Source: Archangium lansingense
GTDB taxonomy: Bacteria > Myxococcota > Myxococcia > Myxococcales > Myxococcaceae
NCBI RefSeq assembly: GCF_026626635.1
Contig: NZ_JAPNKA010000001.1
Coordinates: 13,642,001-13,706,000, forward strand
Direction: 5' to 3'
Length of the DNA stretch: 64,000 bases
The position numbers were made by a program, and so were the translations under genes. Below the pieces are notes generated by a model. That model was given only the letters and a program-made list of their open reading frames with translations, was not told where the DNA came from and ran no database searches. This document shows positions 36,118 through 44,873 of the stretch, in pieces (positions within the stretch are counted from its first letter, which is position 1; each line of letters starts with the position of its first letter).

Positions 36118-36948
36118 TCAAGTGGGAGTAGGAGCCAACCCCTCAGGGCGGGTGCCCAGCGCGGAATCGAGGAACCGGCCGATGCGGGCGGCCATTTCCT
36201 CTGGGAGCTCCAGCATGGGGAAGTGGCTGCGCCCGGGAAGCTTCTGCACCTGGTACCAGGGGTGCGAGGAGGCGAACGAGCGCTGGGCCTCCAGCCAGGC
36301 GCTGTCCTCCGGCTGGGAGTAGAGGTGCAGGGTGGGGACGGGGGGCGAGAGGGTGGCGAGCGCCTGCAGCGGGCTGCCGTACTGGGCGTACACCTTCTCA
36401 ATCTCCCGCCCGGCGCGCTTCCACATGTCCTCGCCGAAGGAGCCCATGTCGTCGCGGACGAAGCGGATGACCTCCGGCGAGCTGACGCCCTGCAGCCACA
36501 AGGAGAAGAGGCCGTCGCGGGCCTGCTTCCACTGGGACGACTGGAGCGTTTTGACGGCCTGGAGGAAGGGCGGGGGCGGCTCCAGCACGAGCCAGTCCAG
36601 CAGCACGAGGGCGGGGATGCGCTGTCCGAGCTGACGCCGCAGCTCGATGGCCCACCAGCCGCCGTGGGAGAGGGCCACGGGTATCACCTGGCGCGCGCCA
36701 CTGGCGTCGATGACGGCGCGCAGGGTGTCCACCACGGTGGTGTTGCCGAAGTCGGGGCCAGGCTTCTGGGACTCGCCGTGGCCGGGAAGGTCCACGACGA
36801 GCGCGCGGTGGAGGACGGAGCACCAGGGGGCGAGTTTGCGGAACACCTCGCGGCTGGTGCACCAACCTGGGATGAAGAGCAGGGCGGGCTCTCCCTGCCC
36901 CACGTCGTCGTAACGGATGCGAGCCCCACCCACGCGCGTCTCGGCCAT
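36118..36948 (-). CDS. Alpha/beta-hydrolase-fold protein related to cofactor-free 2,4-dioxygenases (HOD/QDO/AqdC)
   Basis: 276 residues. The sequence follows 1H-3-hydroxy-4-oxoquinaldine 2,4-dioxygenase (Hod) closely: PGWC near 27-30, SHGGWWAIELRRQLG from Ser94, LLDWLVLEPPPPF (Asp118), GLFSLWLQG (Trp151), YGSPLQALATL, YSQPE and HPWYQVQKLPGRSHFP (His242). Ser94, Asp118, Trp151 and His242 line up with Hod S101, D126, W160 and H251 (numbers from memory). The Hod His38 position is not conserved, so the chemistry may differ. Homologues such as AqdC cleave the Pseudomonas quinolone signal. ATG 36948 is chosen because a GGGGGAAG site precedes it. Confidence 0.78.
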   Translation of the reverse strand: MAETRVGGARIRYDDVGQGEPALLFIPGWCTSREVFRKLAPWCSVLHRALVVDLPGHGESQKPGPDFGNTTVVDTLRAVIDASGARQVIPVALSHGGWWAIELRRQLGQRIPALVLLDWLVLEPPPPFLQAVKTLQSSQWKQARDGLFSLWLQGVSSPEVIRFVRDDMGSFGEDMWKRAGREIEKVYAQYGSPLQALATLSPPVPTLHLYSQPEDSAWLEAQRSFASSHPWYQVQKLPGRSHFPMLELPEEMAARIGRFLDSALGTRPEGLAPTPT

Positions 36949-37068
36949 GTGCGTCTTCCCCCCGGCGGCCAGGTCCAAGCCACGCCGCCATGGGCGCAGT
37001 CATGCTCCGGGTGGGCCGTGGGGGGACAGGGGACGGAGGTGCGGTACGGGTGTCCGCTGCTCGTCAGT

Positions 37069-38358
37069 TCACGCGGCCTGCCATGAGTCCTGCTCGGGGA
37101 CGCCGAAGAGCTCGAGCTGCTGGAGCCGGCCCTTCACCCCATGGGCGCCGAGCGGCTCGAAGTCCTCGCCCTCGCCGAGGGCCTCGCGGCACTCGCGGGA
37201 GAGCAGCAGGGAGCGGCCGAGCACCTTGGTGAGATCCTGCACCCGCGAGGCGGTATTCACCGTGTCGCCGATGACGGTGTACTCCTGGCGCTGGGCGCCG
37301 CCCACGTTGCCCACCACGGCCTCGCCGCGGTGCAGGCCCACGCCGATGCGCAGGTCGGGGAACTCGCCCTGCTCGCGCATGCGAGAGGCCTCGGCGAGCA
37401 TCTCGCGTGCGGCGGCCAGGGCCCGGCGCGCGTCGTCCGGCTGGTGCGTGGGCGCGCCGAAGACGATGAGCATCCCGTCCCCGAGGAACTTGTTCACCAG
37501 CCCGCCGTGGGAGGCGACGATTTCGCACATGCGCCCGAAGTAGAGGTTGAGCAGGCGCAGCGTCTCTTCTGGGGGCTGGGACTCGGAGAGGCGGGTGAAG
37601 CCGCGGATGTCCGTGAAGCAGACGGTGACGGCACGGCGCTCGCCGCCCTCGGGCATGCGGCCGGAGAGCAGGTGCTCCATGACCTGCTCGCTCACGTGCA
37701 TGCCGAGCAGACCGCGCACGCGCTCGCGCTCGACGGCGCTCTCGGTGAGGCGCAGGAGCAGCGAGCGCATGGAGCCGCTGGCCACCATGCCGAGCGCGCC
37801 CATGGTGACGAGGAAGATGGCCTTGGCGAGGGTGACGTAGAAGTCGTAGGCGCCGGTGGCGAGCGCCTCGGGAGAGGCGGCGGGCCGGAGGATGAACTGG
37901 ACGACGATGATGAGCTGGGAGGCGGCGGCGAGGCCGGAGAAGAGACACAGCCGGGGCTGGAGCCGCGGGGTGGCCATGGCGACGCCGATGGCGTAGAGGG
38001 CGGGCCCGCCGGCGGACAGGGCGAAGACGGGGCCGTTGACGTGCAAGTCCAACAGGGCGACGACGGTGCCCATGGACACGTCCACGAGCGAGGACGCATA
38101 GCGCATCCACGGGCGGAAGCGGCCGGTGCGCATGAGCAGCACGACGCACGTGTACCAGGCGAGGAACCCGAGAGTGGCGGCGAGGATGATGCGGGGGATG
38201 GAGGAGCCGGAGGCGATGGAGGCGAGCACCAGCGCGGTGGCGATGACGCCGGCGGTGGTGGCGACGTGGGCCACCCGGGACTCCATGTGCAGGACGGTCT
38301 CCCCGTAGAGGACGTCGAACCCGTTGGGGACGGGAGTGGAGCGGGGAGGGGCGCGCAT
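37069..38358 (-). CDS. Membrane-bound class III adenylate cyclase
   Basis: 429 residues. Six hydrophobic segments (about 35-195) are followed by a short linker and a class III cyclase domain (240-410). Metal-binding Asp250 (CFTDIRGFTR) and Asp294 (FLGDGMLIVFG) are present. Lys290 in NKFLGDG and the IGDTVNTASR segment fit ATP rather than GTP as substrate. It should make cAMP at the inner membrane; the input sensed by the six-helix domain is unknown. It is preceded by a convergent-free 40-base gap to the next gene on the same strand. Confidence 0.92.
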   Translation of the reverse strand: MRAPPRSTPVPNGFDVLYGETVLHMESRVAHVATTAGVIATALVLASIASGSSIPRIILAATLGFLAWYTCVVLLMRTGRFRPWMRYASSLVDVSMGTVVALLDLHVNGPVFALSAGGPALYAIGVAMATPRLQPRLCLFSGLAAASQLIIVVQFILRPAASPEALATGAYDFYVTLAKAIFLVTMGALGMVASGSMRSLLLRLTESAVERERVRGLLGMHVSEQVMEHLLSGRMPEGGERRAVTVCFTDIRGFTRLSESQPPEETLRLLNLYFGRMCEIVASHGGLVNKFLGDGMLIVFGAPTHQPDDARRALAAAREMLAEASRMREQGEFPDLRIGVGLHRGEAVVGNVGGAQRQEYTVIGDTVNTASRVQDLTKVLGRSLLLSRECREALGEGEDFEPLGAHGVKGRLQQLELFGVPEQDSWQAA

Positions 38359-38401
38359 GCGGATGGCGGGAGTGTGCCACGAGCAGGGCTCCAGCGGGAT
38401 T

Positions 38402-40171
38402 TCAGCGTGGGAGGGCGGGAGCGCGCGAGCCTACAGCTGCATCTAGCTCGGCCTGGAAGGCACGGTGGCGGCGGAAGCTCTCCCGGAAGCCGGCGAGCAG
38501 CAGGTTGCCGCGCGCCTGCTCGCCGTGCAGCCAGAGGACCTCGGCCCCAGCAGCGAGCAGTTGAGCGGCCTTGGCGTAGCTGCGTCGGTGCTGGCGGCTG
38601 ACGATGGTGCTCACGCGCTTGCGGGCGAGCTCCAGACACCATTCGCGCAGCCGCTCCCGCTCGGAGGGCTCCAGTGAGATGGCGGGGAGGGCCTCGGCGT
38701 AGGTGCGCGCCAGGCGGTCGCGGAGGGCCTCATTGTGACGTCTGTCGTCCGAGTACCAGGCTCCGGCCTGGGTGCCCGACTCCAGCGCCTGGTGCCAGAG
38801 CGCGTCCACGTTGCGCGGCAGCTTGTGCAGGGGCTGGCCCGAGAGGAGCACGAGGAAGGCCGGCACCACGAGACCCTGGGGGTTGTCGCCATACGTCCAG
38901 CCGAGCGCGCTCTCCTTCGCGGCGAGCGCATGGGCGGCTTCCCAGTCATGAGCGAGCAACCAGGCTTGAGCCAGCAGCCGGCGGTCGGCGTGAGCGAGGA
39001 CCTCGAAGCTGTCTTCATCGCCGGGCGGCGCGGCCATGGAGCCTGAGAGCTGGCGTGGCTGCTGGAGGACGGCCTCGAGGTGGCGGGCGGCCTGGGCCAT
39101 GAGGGGAGCGCGCTCGGGCTCGGAGGGGCGGGTGTCTCGAAGGTCGAGGAGACGCGGGAGGGTGGGTTGAGAGACGAAGGCCTCCCAGCGAGCGGAGCGC
39201 ACGGTGTCGGGTTGGCCGAGCCGCTCGGCGGCGGAGGCGAGGACGCTGGCGACGGTGGCACGCAGGGGGAGGGCGGCGGGCAATGCCTCGAGGGCCTCAC
39301 GGGCGGTGGTGAGCACGGCTTGCGTCTGGCCCTCGCGCTCCAGCGCGGCGAGGAGATCCACGAAGGCGCGAGGATGGCGAGAGGGCTCCGAGAAGGCGAG
39401 CTCGCGCAGCCCGCGTGTGCCCTGTGAGAGGCGGATGGCCTCGCGCAACCAGGCCTCGGCATCGGGGTCCTCCTGCTGTCGGAGGAGGGCGCTCCAGTCG
39501 CGCAGGAAGGCGTCGAAGTCAGGCAGAGGCTCGGAGGAGATGTCGAGCCACTCCTGCATGAGGGGCCGAGGCCCTCGGGGAAGCAGCTCGCGCATCCAGC
39601 GCATCTCCTTCAGGAGTTGGGAGGCCCGCTGCTCGTGAGGAGTGACGGCATAGACGGCGCGGAGGTAGCGGGCACGGGCCTCGGGGATGTCCACCTGAGA
39701 GAGGTGCTCGGCGCGGAGACCTCGGCCCTGGTCGTCCTCGAATTCGAGGAGGGAAAAGAGTGCCTGATAGGCATTGCGGGCGAGCGGGTACTGGCCGCGC
39801 TCGGAGGACTCCTGGGCGCGCTGGAAGAGGGCGGTGAGGGGCTCGAGGAACTCGGCGTAGGGGCCGAGGACATCGTCCTCGGTCCAGAAGTCCTCCCATT
39901 CCTTTGCTTTCTCTGGGAGCGCGTGGGCCAACTCGGTGATGTCATCGAGCAGCGCGTGTGGGAACGCGGCCTGGGCGTTGGGGTCCGAGGGAGCGCGGAG
40001 GGTTTGCAGGAAGGCGAGCCGCTCGGAGGGCCGGACGCGGCTGGCGAGGACGCGGAGGAGAACGCGCAGCTCCTCGGGGGAACAGTCTTCGAGCCGGGCC
40101 TCGACGGCCTCACGGAAGACGTGGAGGGGCAGCTTCTCCGCTGGGGGATGGGATGGGTGGACTTCAGCCAT
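38402..40171 (-). CDS. Hypothetical TPR-like helical protein
   Basis: 589 residues from MAEVHPSHP. It is soluble and nearly all helical, with irregular TPR-like stretches (FVDLLAALEREGQTQAVLTT, AREALEALPAALPLR) and many Trp/Arg. The end resembles the tail of proteins that accompany SWIM zinc-finger proteins (RGNLLLAGFRESFRRHRAFQ), but I cannot assign a family. The frame is open for another 60 codons upstream, which read like intergenic DNA, so ATG 40171 is preferred. It lies between cyclase and SMI1/KNR4 genes on the same strand. Confidence 0.75.
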   Translation of the reverse strand: MAEVHPSHPPAEKLPLHVFREAVEARLEDCSPEELRVLLRVLASRVRPSERLAFLQTLRAPSDPNAQAAFPHALLDDITELAHALPEKAKEWEDFWTEDDVLGPYAEFLEPLTALFQRAQESSERGQYPLARNAYQALFSLLEFEDDQGRGLRAEHLSQVDIPEARARYLRAVYAVTPHEQRASQLLKEMRWMRELLPRGPRPLMQEWLDISSEPLPDFDAFLRDWSALLRQQEDPDAEAWLREAIRLSQGTRGLRELAFSEPSRHPRAFVDLLAALEREGQTQAVLTTAREALEALPAALPLRATVASVLASAAERLGQPDTVRSARWEAFVSQPTLPRLLDLRDTRPSEPERAPLMAQAARHLEAVLQQPRQLSGSMAAPPGDEDSFEVLAHADRRLLAQAWLLAHDWEAAHALAAKESALGWTYGDNPQGLVVPAFLVLLSGQPLHKLPRNVDALWHQALESGTQAGAWYSDDRRHNEALRDRLARTYAEALPAISLEPSERERLREWCLELARKRVSTIVSRQHRRSYAKAAQLLAAGAEVLWLHGEQARGNLLLAGFRESFRRHRAFQAELDAAVGSRAPALPR

Positions 40172-40284
40172 AGGTAGCCAGAATATGACCTCGGCGGTCA
40201 CGTGCGGCCACCCGGGGCTGCTCGGCTGGCTCCTACCCGTCCCCTCGACGGGGTACAGGCCGATACCAGGAACGTTTACCGCTT

Positions 40285-40812
40285 TCACCTCCTCCGGGAG
40301 GGCGTGGGCGGGCGCGGCGGGGTCATGAGTGTCCAGCCCCTGGCCAGCCAATAGACGCGGCCGTCGCTGTCCAGGGCTCGCTCGAGGAAGTCGGAGAAGG
40401 ACCAGGCGATCTGCGTGCAGCCGGAAGAGCCGGGCCGCGAATCCCGGGAGCAGTCAAAGAGGGAGTGGAGGTCGTGTTCGGCGCGGCGCACGTCGATGGC
40501 GGCGTAGTCCCCGTCCTGCACGGAGCAGAGGACGAACCAGGATGCCGCACCGTACGCGTCGCCATCCCCGGTGCCGCCGAAGAGGGCCACCCGCGCCCGG
40601 ACGATCTCCGATAGAGAGAGAATGCGGTAGGGCGGGTCCGGCCGGCGGAACAGCGCGGCGCCATTGGAGCGCAGGTAGAAGGCGCGCAGCTCCTCATCCA
40701 GACGCCAGCCCATGCGCTTCTCGAAGTGCTGGAGCTGCTCTGGCGAGGCCGGGGGATTGGGGAAGTGGCTGCGACGAATCGCTTCGATGAACCGGTCGAT
40801 GGTCATGGACAT
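40285..40812 (-). CDS. SMI1/KNR4 family protein
   Basis: 175 residues. Typical SUKH/SMI1-KNR4 pattern: PASPEQLQHFEKRMGWRLDE, ELRAFYLRSNGAALFR, YRILSLSEI and SFSDFLERALD. In bacteria such proteins are often immunity proteins to secreted toxins, but no toxin gene adjoins this one; myxobacteria carry many orphan copies. The start is ATG 40812 or 40806. The frame's apparent 114-codon upstream extension is antisense to the DUF2381 gene. Confidence 0.85.
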   Translation of the reverse strand: MSMTIDRFIEAIRRSHFPNPPASPEQLQHFEKRMGWRLDEELRAFYLRSNGAALFRRPDPPYRILSLSEIVRARVALFGGTGDGDAYGAASWFVLCSVQDGDYAAIDVRRAEHDLHSLFDCSRDSRPGSSGCTQIAWSFSDFLERALDSDGRVYWLARGWTLMTPPRPPTPSRRR

Positions 40813-40939
40813 GGAACACAGTCTATGGGCCCGGAGGTGATTTCGCGAGTCACATGTGACGGAGTGACCGCCGAGGTCGAGCAGTCCTTGCCCGGGCAGG
40901 CGGGCTCCTCTACCCTGCGGCCCTCCCCATGGAGTCCGC

Positions 40940-41800
40940 GTGAGCCCACGTCCTTGGTCCGCCCTGCTCTGGGTCCTCCTCTTCTCCACTGCGGCCACCG
41001 GGCGGGAGACGAGGCAGGGGACCGTGCTCGTCGCGGGCACCCCGGAGGGAGAGCCGCCCGTGCTGTACGTGGCCGCGCGCCTGTCCACGTTGGTGGACTT
41101 CGAGGGGCTGCTCGAACCGCGAGCGACGCTGACGCCCGAGCTGAGCGGGCGCATCGGGGTGTTTCAGGTGGGAGCGCGCTCCCTGGTGGTGGTGCCCGTG
41201 CGCGACCTGGCGCGGGGCGAGCGCGTGCTGCTGCCGGTGACGGGGCGGACGGAGGCGGGCGAGCCCCGCACCGTGACACTGACGCTCGTCACCCGGGAGG
41301 ACGAGGTGGACTTGCAGGCCCTGGTGTCCTTCCTGCCGCACGAGGCCCGAAGGCCCGAGGCCCCCGAGGAGGACGCGGTGGGCACGGTGGCGGAGATGTT
41401 GCTCGCCAGCCATGAGCGGGGCACGGGCCCGGGGCTGGCGCTCGTCATGCCTGACGAGAGTGAGACGCGCATGCACTCAGGCCCGGTCCGGGGGTGGATC
41501 GAATCCATTCTCCGGATGGATCGGGGACGCCTCTTCGTCACCGTGGCCATCGAGACCACAGGTCTAGCCACTCCTCCATGGCGACTCACCCGGGTTCGGT
41601 TGGAAGCAGGATGCTGGGCCGGTCGCACGGGGGAGGAAGTGCCTCTGCCCATCTTCAGCACCTCCTCCGTGCCTGGTTCAAAGGAGCAACGCCATACCTT
41701 CTCCACCCGACTCCCAGAAGGGGCGGGGTGTCTGTCCTTGATGTTGGAGGAGGACGGCCCGCGGACTTTGCAACTCCAGGACTGGAGACTTCCTCCATGA
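40940..41800 (+). CDS. DUF2381 family exported protein
   Basis: 286 residues from GTG 40940. It has a signal peptide (SALLWVLLFSTAATG), then the DUF2381 body: LEPRATLTPELSGRIGVFQV, DLARGERVLLPVTGR and ending RTLQLQDWRLPP. Compared with the copy at 14941 the helical middle is similar but the sequence is widely diverged. Its stop overlaps the kinase start (ATGA), so the two proteins are made together and probably act as one periplasmic-sensor/kinase unit. Ligand unknown. Confidence 0.87.
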   Translation: MSPRPWSALLWVLLFSTAATGRETRQGTVLVAGTPEGEPPVLYVAARLSTLVDFEGLLEPRATLTPELSGRIGVFQVGARSLVVVPVRDLARGERVLLPVTGRTEAGEPRTVTLTLVTREDEVDLQALVSFLPHEARRPEAPEEDAVGTVAEMLLASHERGTGPGLALVMPDESETRMHSGPVRGWIESILRMDRGRLFVTVAIETTGLATPPWRLTRVRLEAGCWAGRTGEEVPLPIFSTSSVPGSKEQRHTFSTRLPEGAGCLSLMLEEDGPRTLQLQDWRLPP

Positions 41801-43635
41801 CGAAGCCCTTCCACCCGGACCTGCTCCAATCCGGGGACATGGTGCGGCACTACAAGGTGGTGCGCCGTCTGGGCAGCGGTGGCTTCGCGAACGTCTTCCT
41901 GGTGGAGAGTGGAGGGCGGTCCTACACGATGAAGATCGCGGCGCGCCCGCCGGGTGATGAAGACGAGGCCCGGGAGGACGAGCGGGCCTTTCGCGAGGCG
42001 ATCTCCCTGGGGCATTTCCGCCACCCCAACCTGCTGACCGTCCGCGAGCTGGGCCGCTGGCCGGAGCTGGAGGGAGGCCACTTCTTCTTCGTCACCGACT
42101 ACGTTCCCGGCTCGACCTTCAACGTGTGGCGCTGGACGATGCGGGCCCCGCTGTGCCGGTTCATCCGCGTGGCGGGCGAGCTGGCCCTGGTGATGGCGGA
42201 GCTGCACGAGCGCGGCGTGTGCCACCGTGACATCAAGCCTGACAATGTCCTGGTGAGGGACGGGGACGACAAGCCGTTCCTCATCGACTTCGGCGCGGTG
42301 TTCCTGCCTGGGGCGTACACGCTGACGCGGGAGCTGCCCCCGGTGACGTTCCACAACATGCCGCCCGAGGTCGCCGCCTTCCTGCGAGGGGGCGAGTGGG
42401 AGCAGGGCGCGCACTTCCCCGCGAGCCCCGCGGCGGACCTGTACGCGTTCGGTGCCCTGCTCTATGAGGCCCTCACCGACTGCCACCCCTTCAACCCGCG
42501 CCTCCCGTTGGACAAGCTCTTGCTCGCCATCGAGCTCGTCCCGCCGGTGGACCCTGGCCGGTTGGAGCCGCGTGTACCGCCGGGACTGGGCGGGCTGGTG
42601 ATGCGGCTGCTGGCCAAGGACCCCGCTCAACGGCCCCCGAGCGCCAGGGCCGCCCACGAGGAGCTGATGCGGCTGTTGGAAAGCGAGGCGGACACGGAGC
42701 CCTGGAAGGTGCCGTATGCCTTCGCCACGCACGAGGACGGTGTGCCAGCCGTGGAGGCCGGGCAGGAGGAAGCGGGTGGCGCCCGGGAGGCAGCGGAGCC
42801 GCCCTCATCACCCGAGAAGGGCACTCGGGTGTCCGGGTCTGGCGATGCGGAGAGGGAGGCCGGGCGGTCACGCGGGAAGTGGAAGTGGGTGCTCGGAGGG
42901 CTCGCCCTCTTCCTGCTGCTGCTCGGGATAGGGTGGGGACACGTCCGCACGGTGTCCGCGTCCGCCCTGGAGGCGGTGTGTTCCGGCGCGGCGCCCACCG
43001 CGCTGGTTCCGCCAGCGCCCTTCGAGAAAGGATGCGAAGCCTTGCACTTCTCCACGCCGAAGTCTTTTGGAGAAACCCTGACGCTGGTCTGTGCCGCCTC
43101 GGTGCATTTCCTGGCCTGCACGGGAGCGCCCGTGCGCCCCGACCCCGAGGGGTTTCTGGAACGGTGTCCTCCCGAGGCCCGCATGACGGCCGTGCAGCTG
43201 GGCTTCGAGAAGAAGCCCTTCACGGATGTCGAATTGGCGACTGGCATCCAGGTCGGTGCCGGGTCGATTGAAAACGTGATCAACTTCAGAAGCGGTCCCG
43301 TGGAGGGATGGATAGTGATTCCCGGCGGGAGGATCCACTGGGTGACCGGTGAGGCGAGGGTGTATCAGGGGCGCATCTACATGGAGTTCGACCGCATCTA
43401 CCTCGATGCGCTCCACCCGACACCCGGTCGCGTTCCATCACCCCTCTGTGCCGTGGCCGTGGACAACAGGAACTGGAGGAAGCTCGGGGTGAAGAACTTC
43501 GAGCTCGGCATGCCCACGAACATCCAGTTCGCCGATCCGGCCAAGGTGGTGTACCGCGGCCCCGATGCCGCCATTCTCGATACACTCCTGGTGGACACGT
43601 ACGTCCAGCTCCCCGGCCGCCGCTTCCCGGAGTAG
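41797..43635 (+). CDS. Transmembrane Ser/Thr protein kinase
   Basis: 612 residues. The kinase domain (18-290) has Gly loop LGSGGFANV, Lys46 (MKIA), HRDIKPDN at 143-150 and DFG at 164. A Pro/Glu-rich linker follows, then one transmembrane helix (about 366-385, WVLGGLALFLLLLGIGW) and an extracytoplasmic domain of about 220 residues with several Cys. The outer domain's end (PLCAVAVDNRNWRK, ILDTLLVDTYVQL) resembles the lipoprotein at 15906. It overlaps the DUF2381 gene by four bases. It probably senses envelope signals with that protein. Confidence 0.92.
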   Translation: MTKPFHPDLLQSGDMVRHYKVVRRLGSGGFANVFLVESGGRSYTMKIAARPPGDEDEAREDERAFREAISLGHFRHPNLLTVRELGRWPELEGGHFFFVTDYVPGSTFNVWRWTMRAPLCRFIRVAGELALVMAELHERGVCHRDIKPDNVLVRDGDDKPFLIDFGAVFLPGAYTLTRELPPVTFHNMPPEVAAFLRGGEWEQGAHFPASPAADLYAFGALLYEALTDCHPFNPRLPLDKLLLAIELVPPVDPGRLEPRVPPGLGGLVMRLLAKDPAQRPPSARAAHEELMRLLESEADTEPWKVPYAFATHEDGVPAVEAGQEEAGGAREAAEPPSSPEKGTRVSGSGDAEREAGRSRGKWKWVLGGLALFLLLLGIGWGHVRTVSASALEAVCSGAAPTALVPPAPFEKGCEALHFSTPKSFGETLTLVCAASVHFLACTGAPVRPDPEGFLERCPPEARMTAVQLGFEKKPFTDVELATGIQVGAGSIENVINFRSGPVEGWIVIPGGRIHWVTGEARVYQGRIYMEFDRIYLDALHPTPGRVPSPLCAVAVDNRNWRKLGVKNFELGMPTNIQFADPAKVVYRGPDAAILDTLLVDTYVQLPGRRFPE

Positions 43636-43677
43636 AGAGTGGGCTCGAAGCAGGTGTCCTCTGGCCGCGAGGTGCAC

Positions 43678-43704
43678 CAACTGGTCCGATGGTCGGACCA
43701 GTTG
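43678..43704. repeat. Perfect 12-bp inverted repeat
   Basis: CAACTGGTCCGA-TGG-TCGGACCAGTTG, 42 bases after the kinase stop. The stem could be a terminator (no T-run follows) or an operator for the HNH gene 150 bases on. No second copy was seen in the window. Confidence 0.75.
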
Positions 43705-43853
43705 CGGAAGACCGCAGCCGGAGGGCACTCCCTCGCCACGCGACGAAGGCCCGGGGTGGAAGAGCGGACCCACGGGCGAGTCTCCTGTCCCGCTGGGGAC
43801 CCGGGGGGTAGGTTGTGGAACGGGGACTGGCCCGTTAGCCTGGCCGGGCCTCG

Positions 43854-44795
43854 ATGGTCCTCCCCACGGTCGATCCAGATTGGGAAATCCGCGCCGCCGC
43901 CTTCCAGGCCCTGGAGTGGCTGGTGGCGCGCCACGGGCCGACGTTGAGGTGGGACACCATCCAGGAGGGCTTCGAGTTCAAGGGCCAGCACCTCTACTTC
44001 GCCACCAAGGCGAAAGGCATCTTCCGGCCGAAGGAGATGCGAGGCGCCGCGCTCTCCATCAAGACCATCATCCCGCGGGGCAACCGCCCCGTGCCCTACG
44101 AGGACTCCGCGGGCGAGGACGGTGTCTTCACGTACAAGTTGCGAGGGGACGACCCGGACAATCACGACAACCGGCTGCTTCAGCAGGCGTGGAAGGCGTC
44201 CACGCCGCTGATCTACTTCCTCGCCGTCGAGCCGGGCATCTACCAACCCCTCTGGCCCATCTTCATCCGGGGCATCGATCGAGAGCGTTTGGAGTGCACG
44301 CTCTCCGTGGATGATGCCGCGCTGGCGGAGCGGGAGCAGCGTGTACCGATGGTGGCGGACGCGAGGGCCATTGAGATCCGCCGCGAGTACGTCACGGTGC
44401 AGACGAAGCGGAGGCTGCATCAGGCGCGCTTCCGGCTGGAGGTGCTGAGGGCGTACGAGAAGCGGTGCGCGGTGTGCAGATTGCCTCGGGAGGAGTTGCT
44501 GGATGCGGCGCACATCGTGGCGGACCGTGAGGAGACGGGGGCACCCGTGGTGCCCAATGGGCTGGCGCTCTGCCGGTTGCATCACGGAGTCTTCGACACG
44601 GACCTGATGGGCATCCGGCCCGATGGGGTCATCGAGCTGTCCAAGTCACTGCTCGACACGCGGGATGGCCCGACACTGGAGCACGCGGTGAAAGCCTTCC
44701 AAGGCCAGCACCTCCACCTGCCCCGGCGCATCGAGGACCAACCGGGACAGCGTTTCCTGGAAGAACGGTACGCGCGGTTCCGCCGGGCGGGGTGA
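43854..44795 (+). CDS. HNH endonuclease with N-terminal recognition-type domain
   Basis: 313 residues. The C-terminal HNH nuclease has CAVCRLPREELLDAAHIVAD and NGLALCRLHHGVFD, giving two CxxC-like zinc ligand pairs and the catalytic His of AAHI. The N-terminal ~190 residues (FQALEWLVARHGPTLRWDTI, IFRPKEMRGAALSI, NRLLQQAWKASTPLIYFLAV) belong to a recurrent domain found on such HNH proteins, probably for DNA or modified-base recognition. A modification-dependent restriction role is plausible; no methyltransferase is adjacent. Confidence 0.85.
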   Translation: MVLPTVDPDWEIRAAAFQALEWLVARHGPTLRWDTIQEGFEFKGQHLYFATKAKGIFRPKEMRGAALSIKTIIPRGNRPVPYEDSAGEDGVFTYKLRGDDPDNHDNRLLQQAWKASTPLIYFLAVEPGIYQPLWPIFIRGIDRERLECTLSVDDAALAEREQRVPMVADARAIEIRREYVTVQTKRRLHQARFRLEVLRAYEKRCAVCRLPREELLDAAHIVADREETGAPVVPNGLALCRLHHGVFDTDLMGIRPDGVIELSKSLLDTRDGPTLEHAVKAFQGQHLHLPRRIEDQPGQRFLEERYARFRRAG

Positions 44796-44873
44796 GCTGA
44801 GGGGACGCAACCCTCTTGTCCCCGCTTCGGTCTGCCCCACAGAATAGACCTGTTCCAGCCTGGGAGAGAGCGA

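Noticed and set aside
37064-38380. 438-codon frame overlapping the adenylate cyclase in another frame
   Set aside because: Composition is Arg/His/Pro-rich with no motif; the overlapping frame contains a full cyclase domain.
40172-40351. Extension of the TPR-like gene upstream of 40171
   Set aside because: It would overlap the SMI1 gene's 3' end, and its residues read as intergenic DNA.
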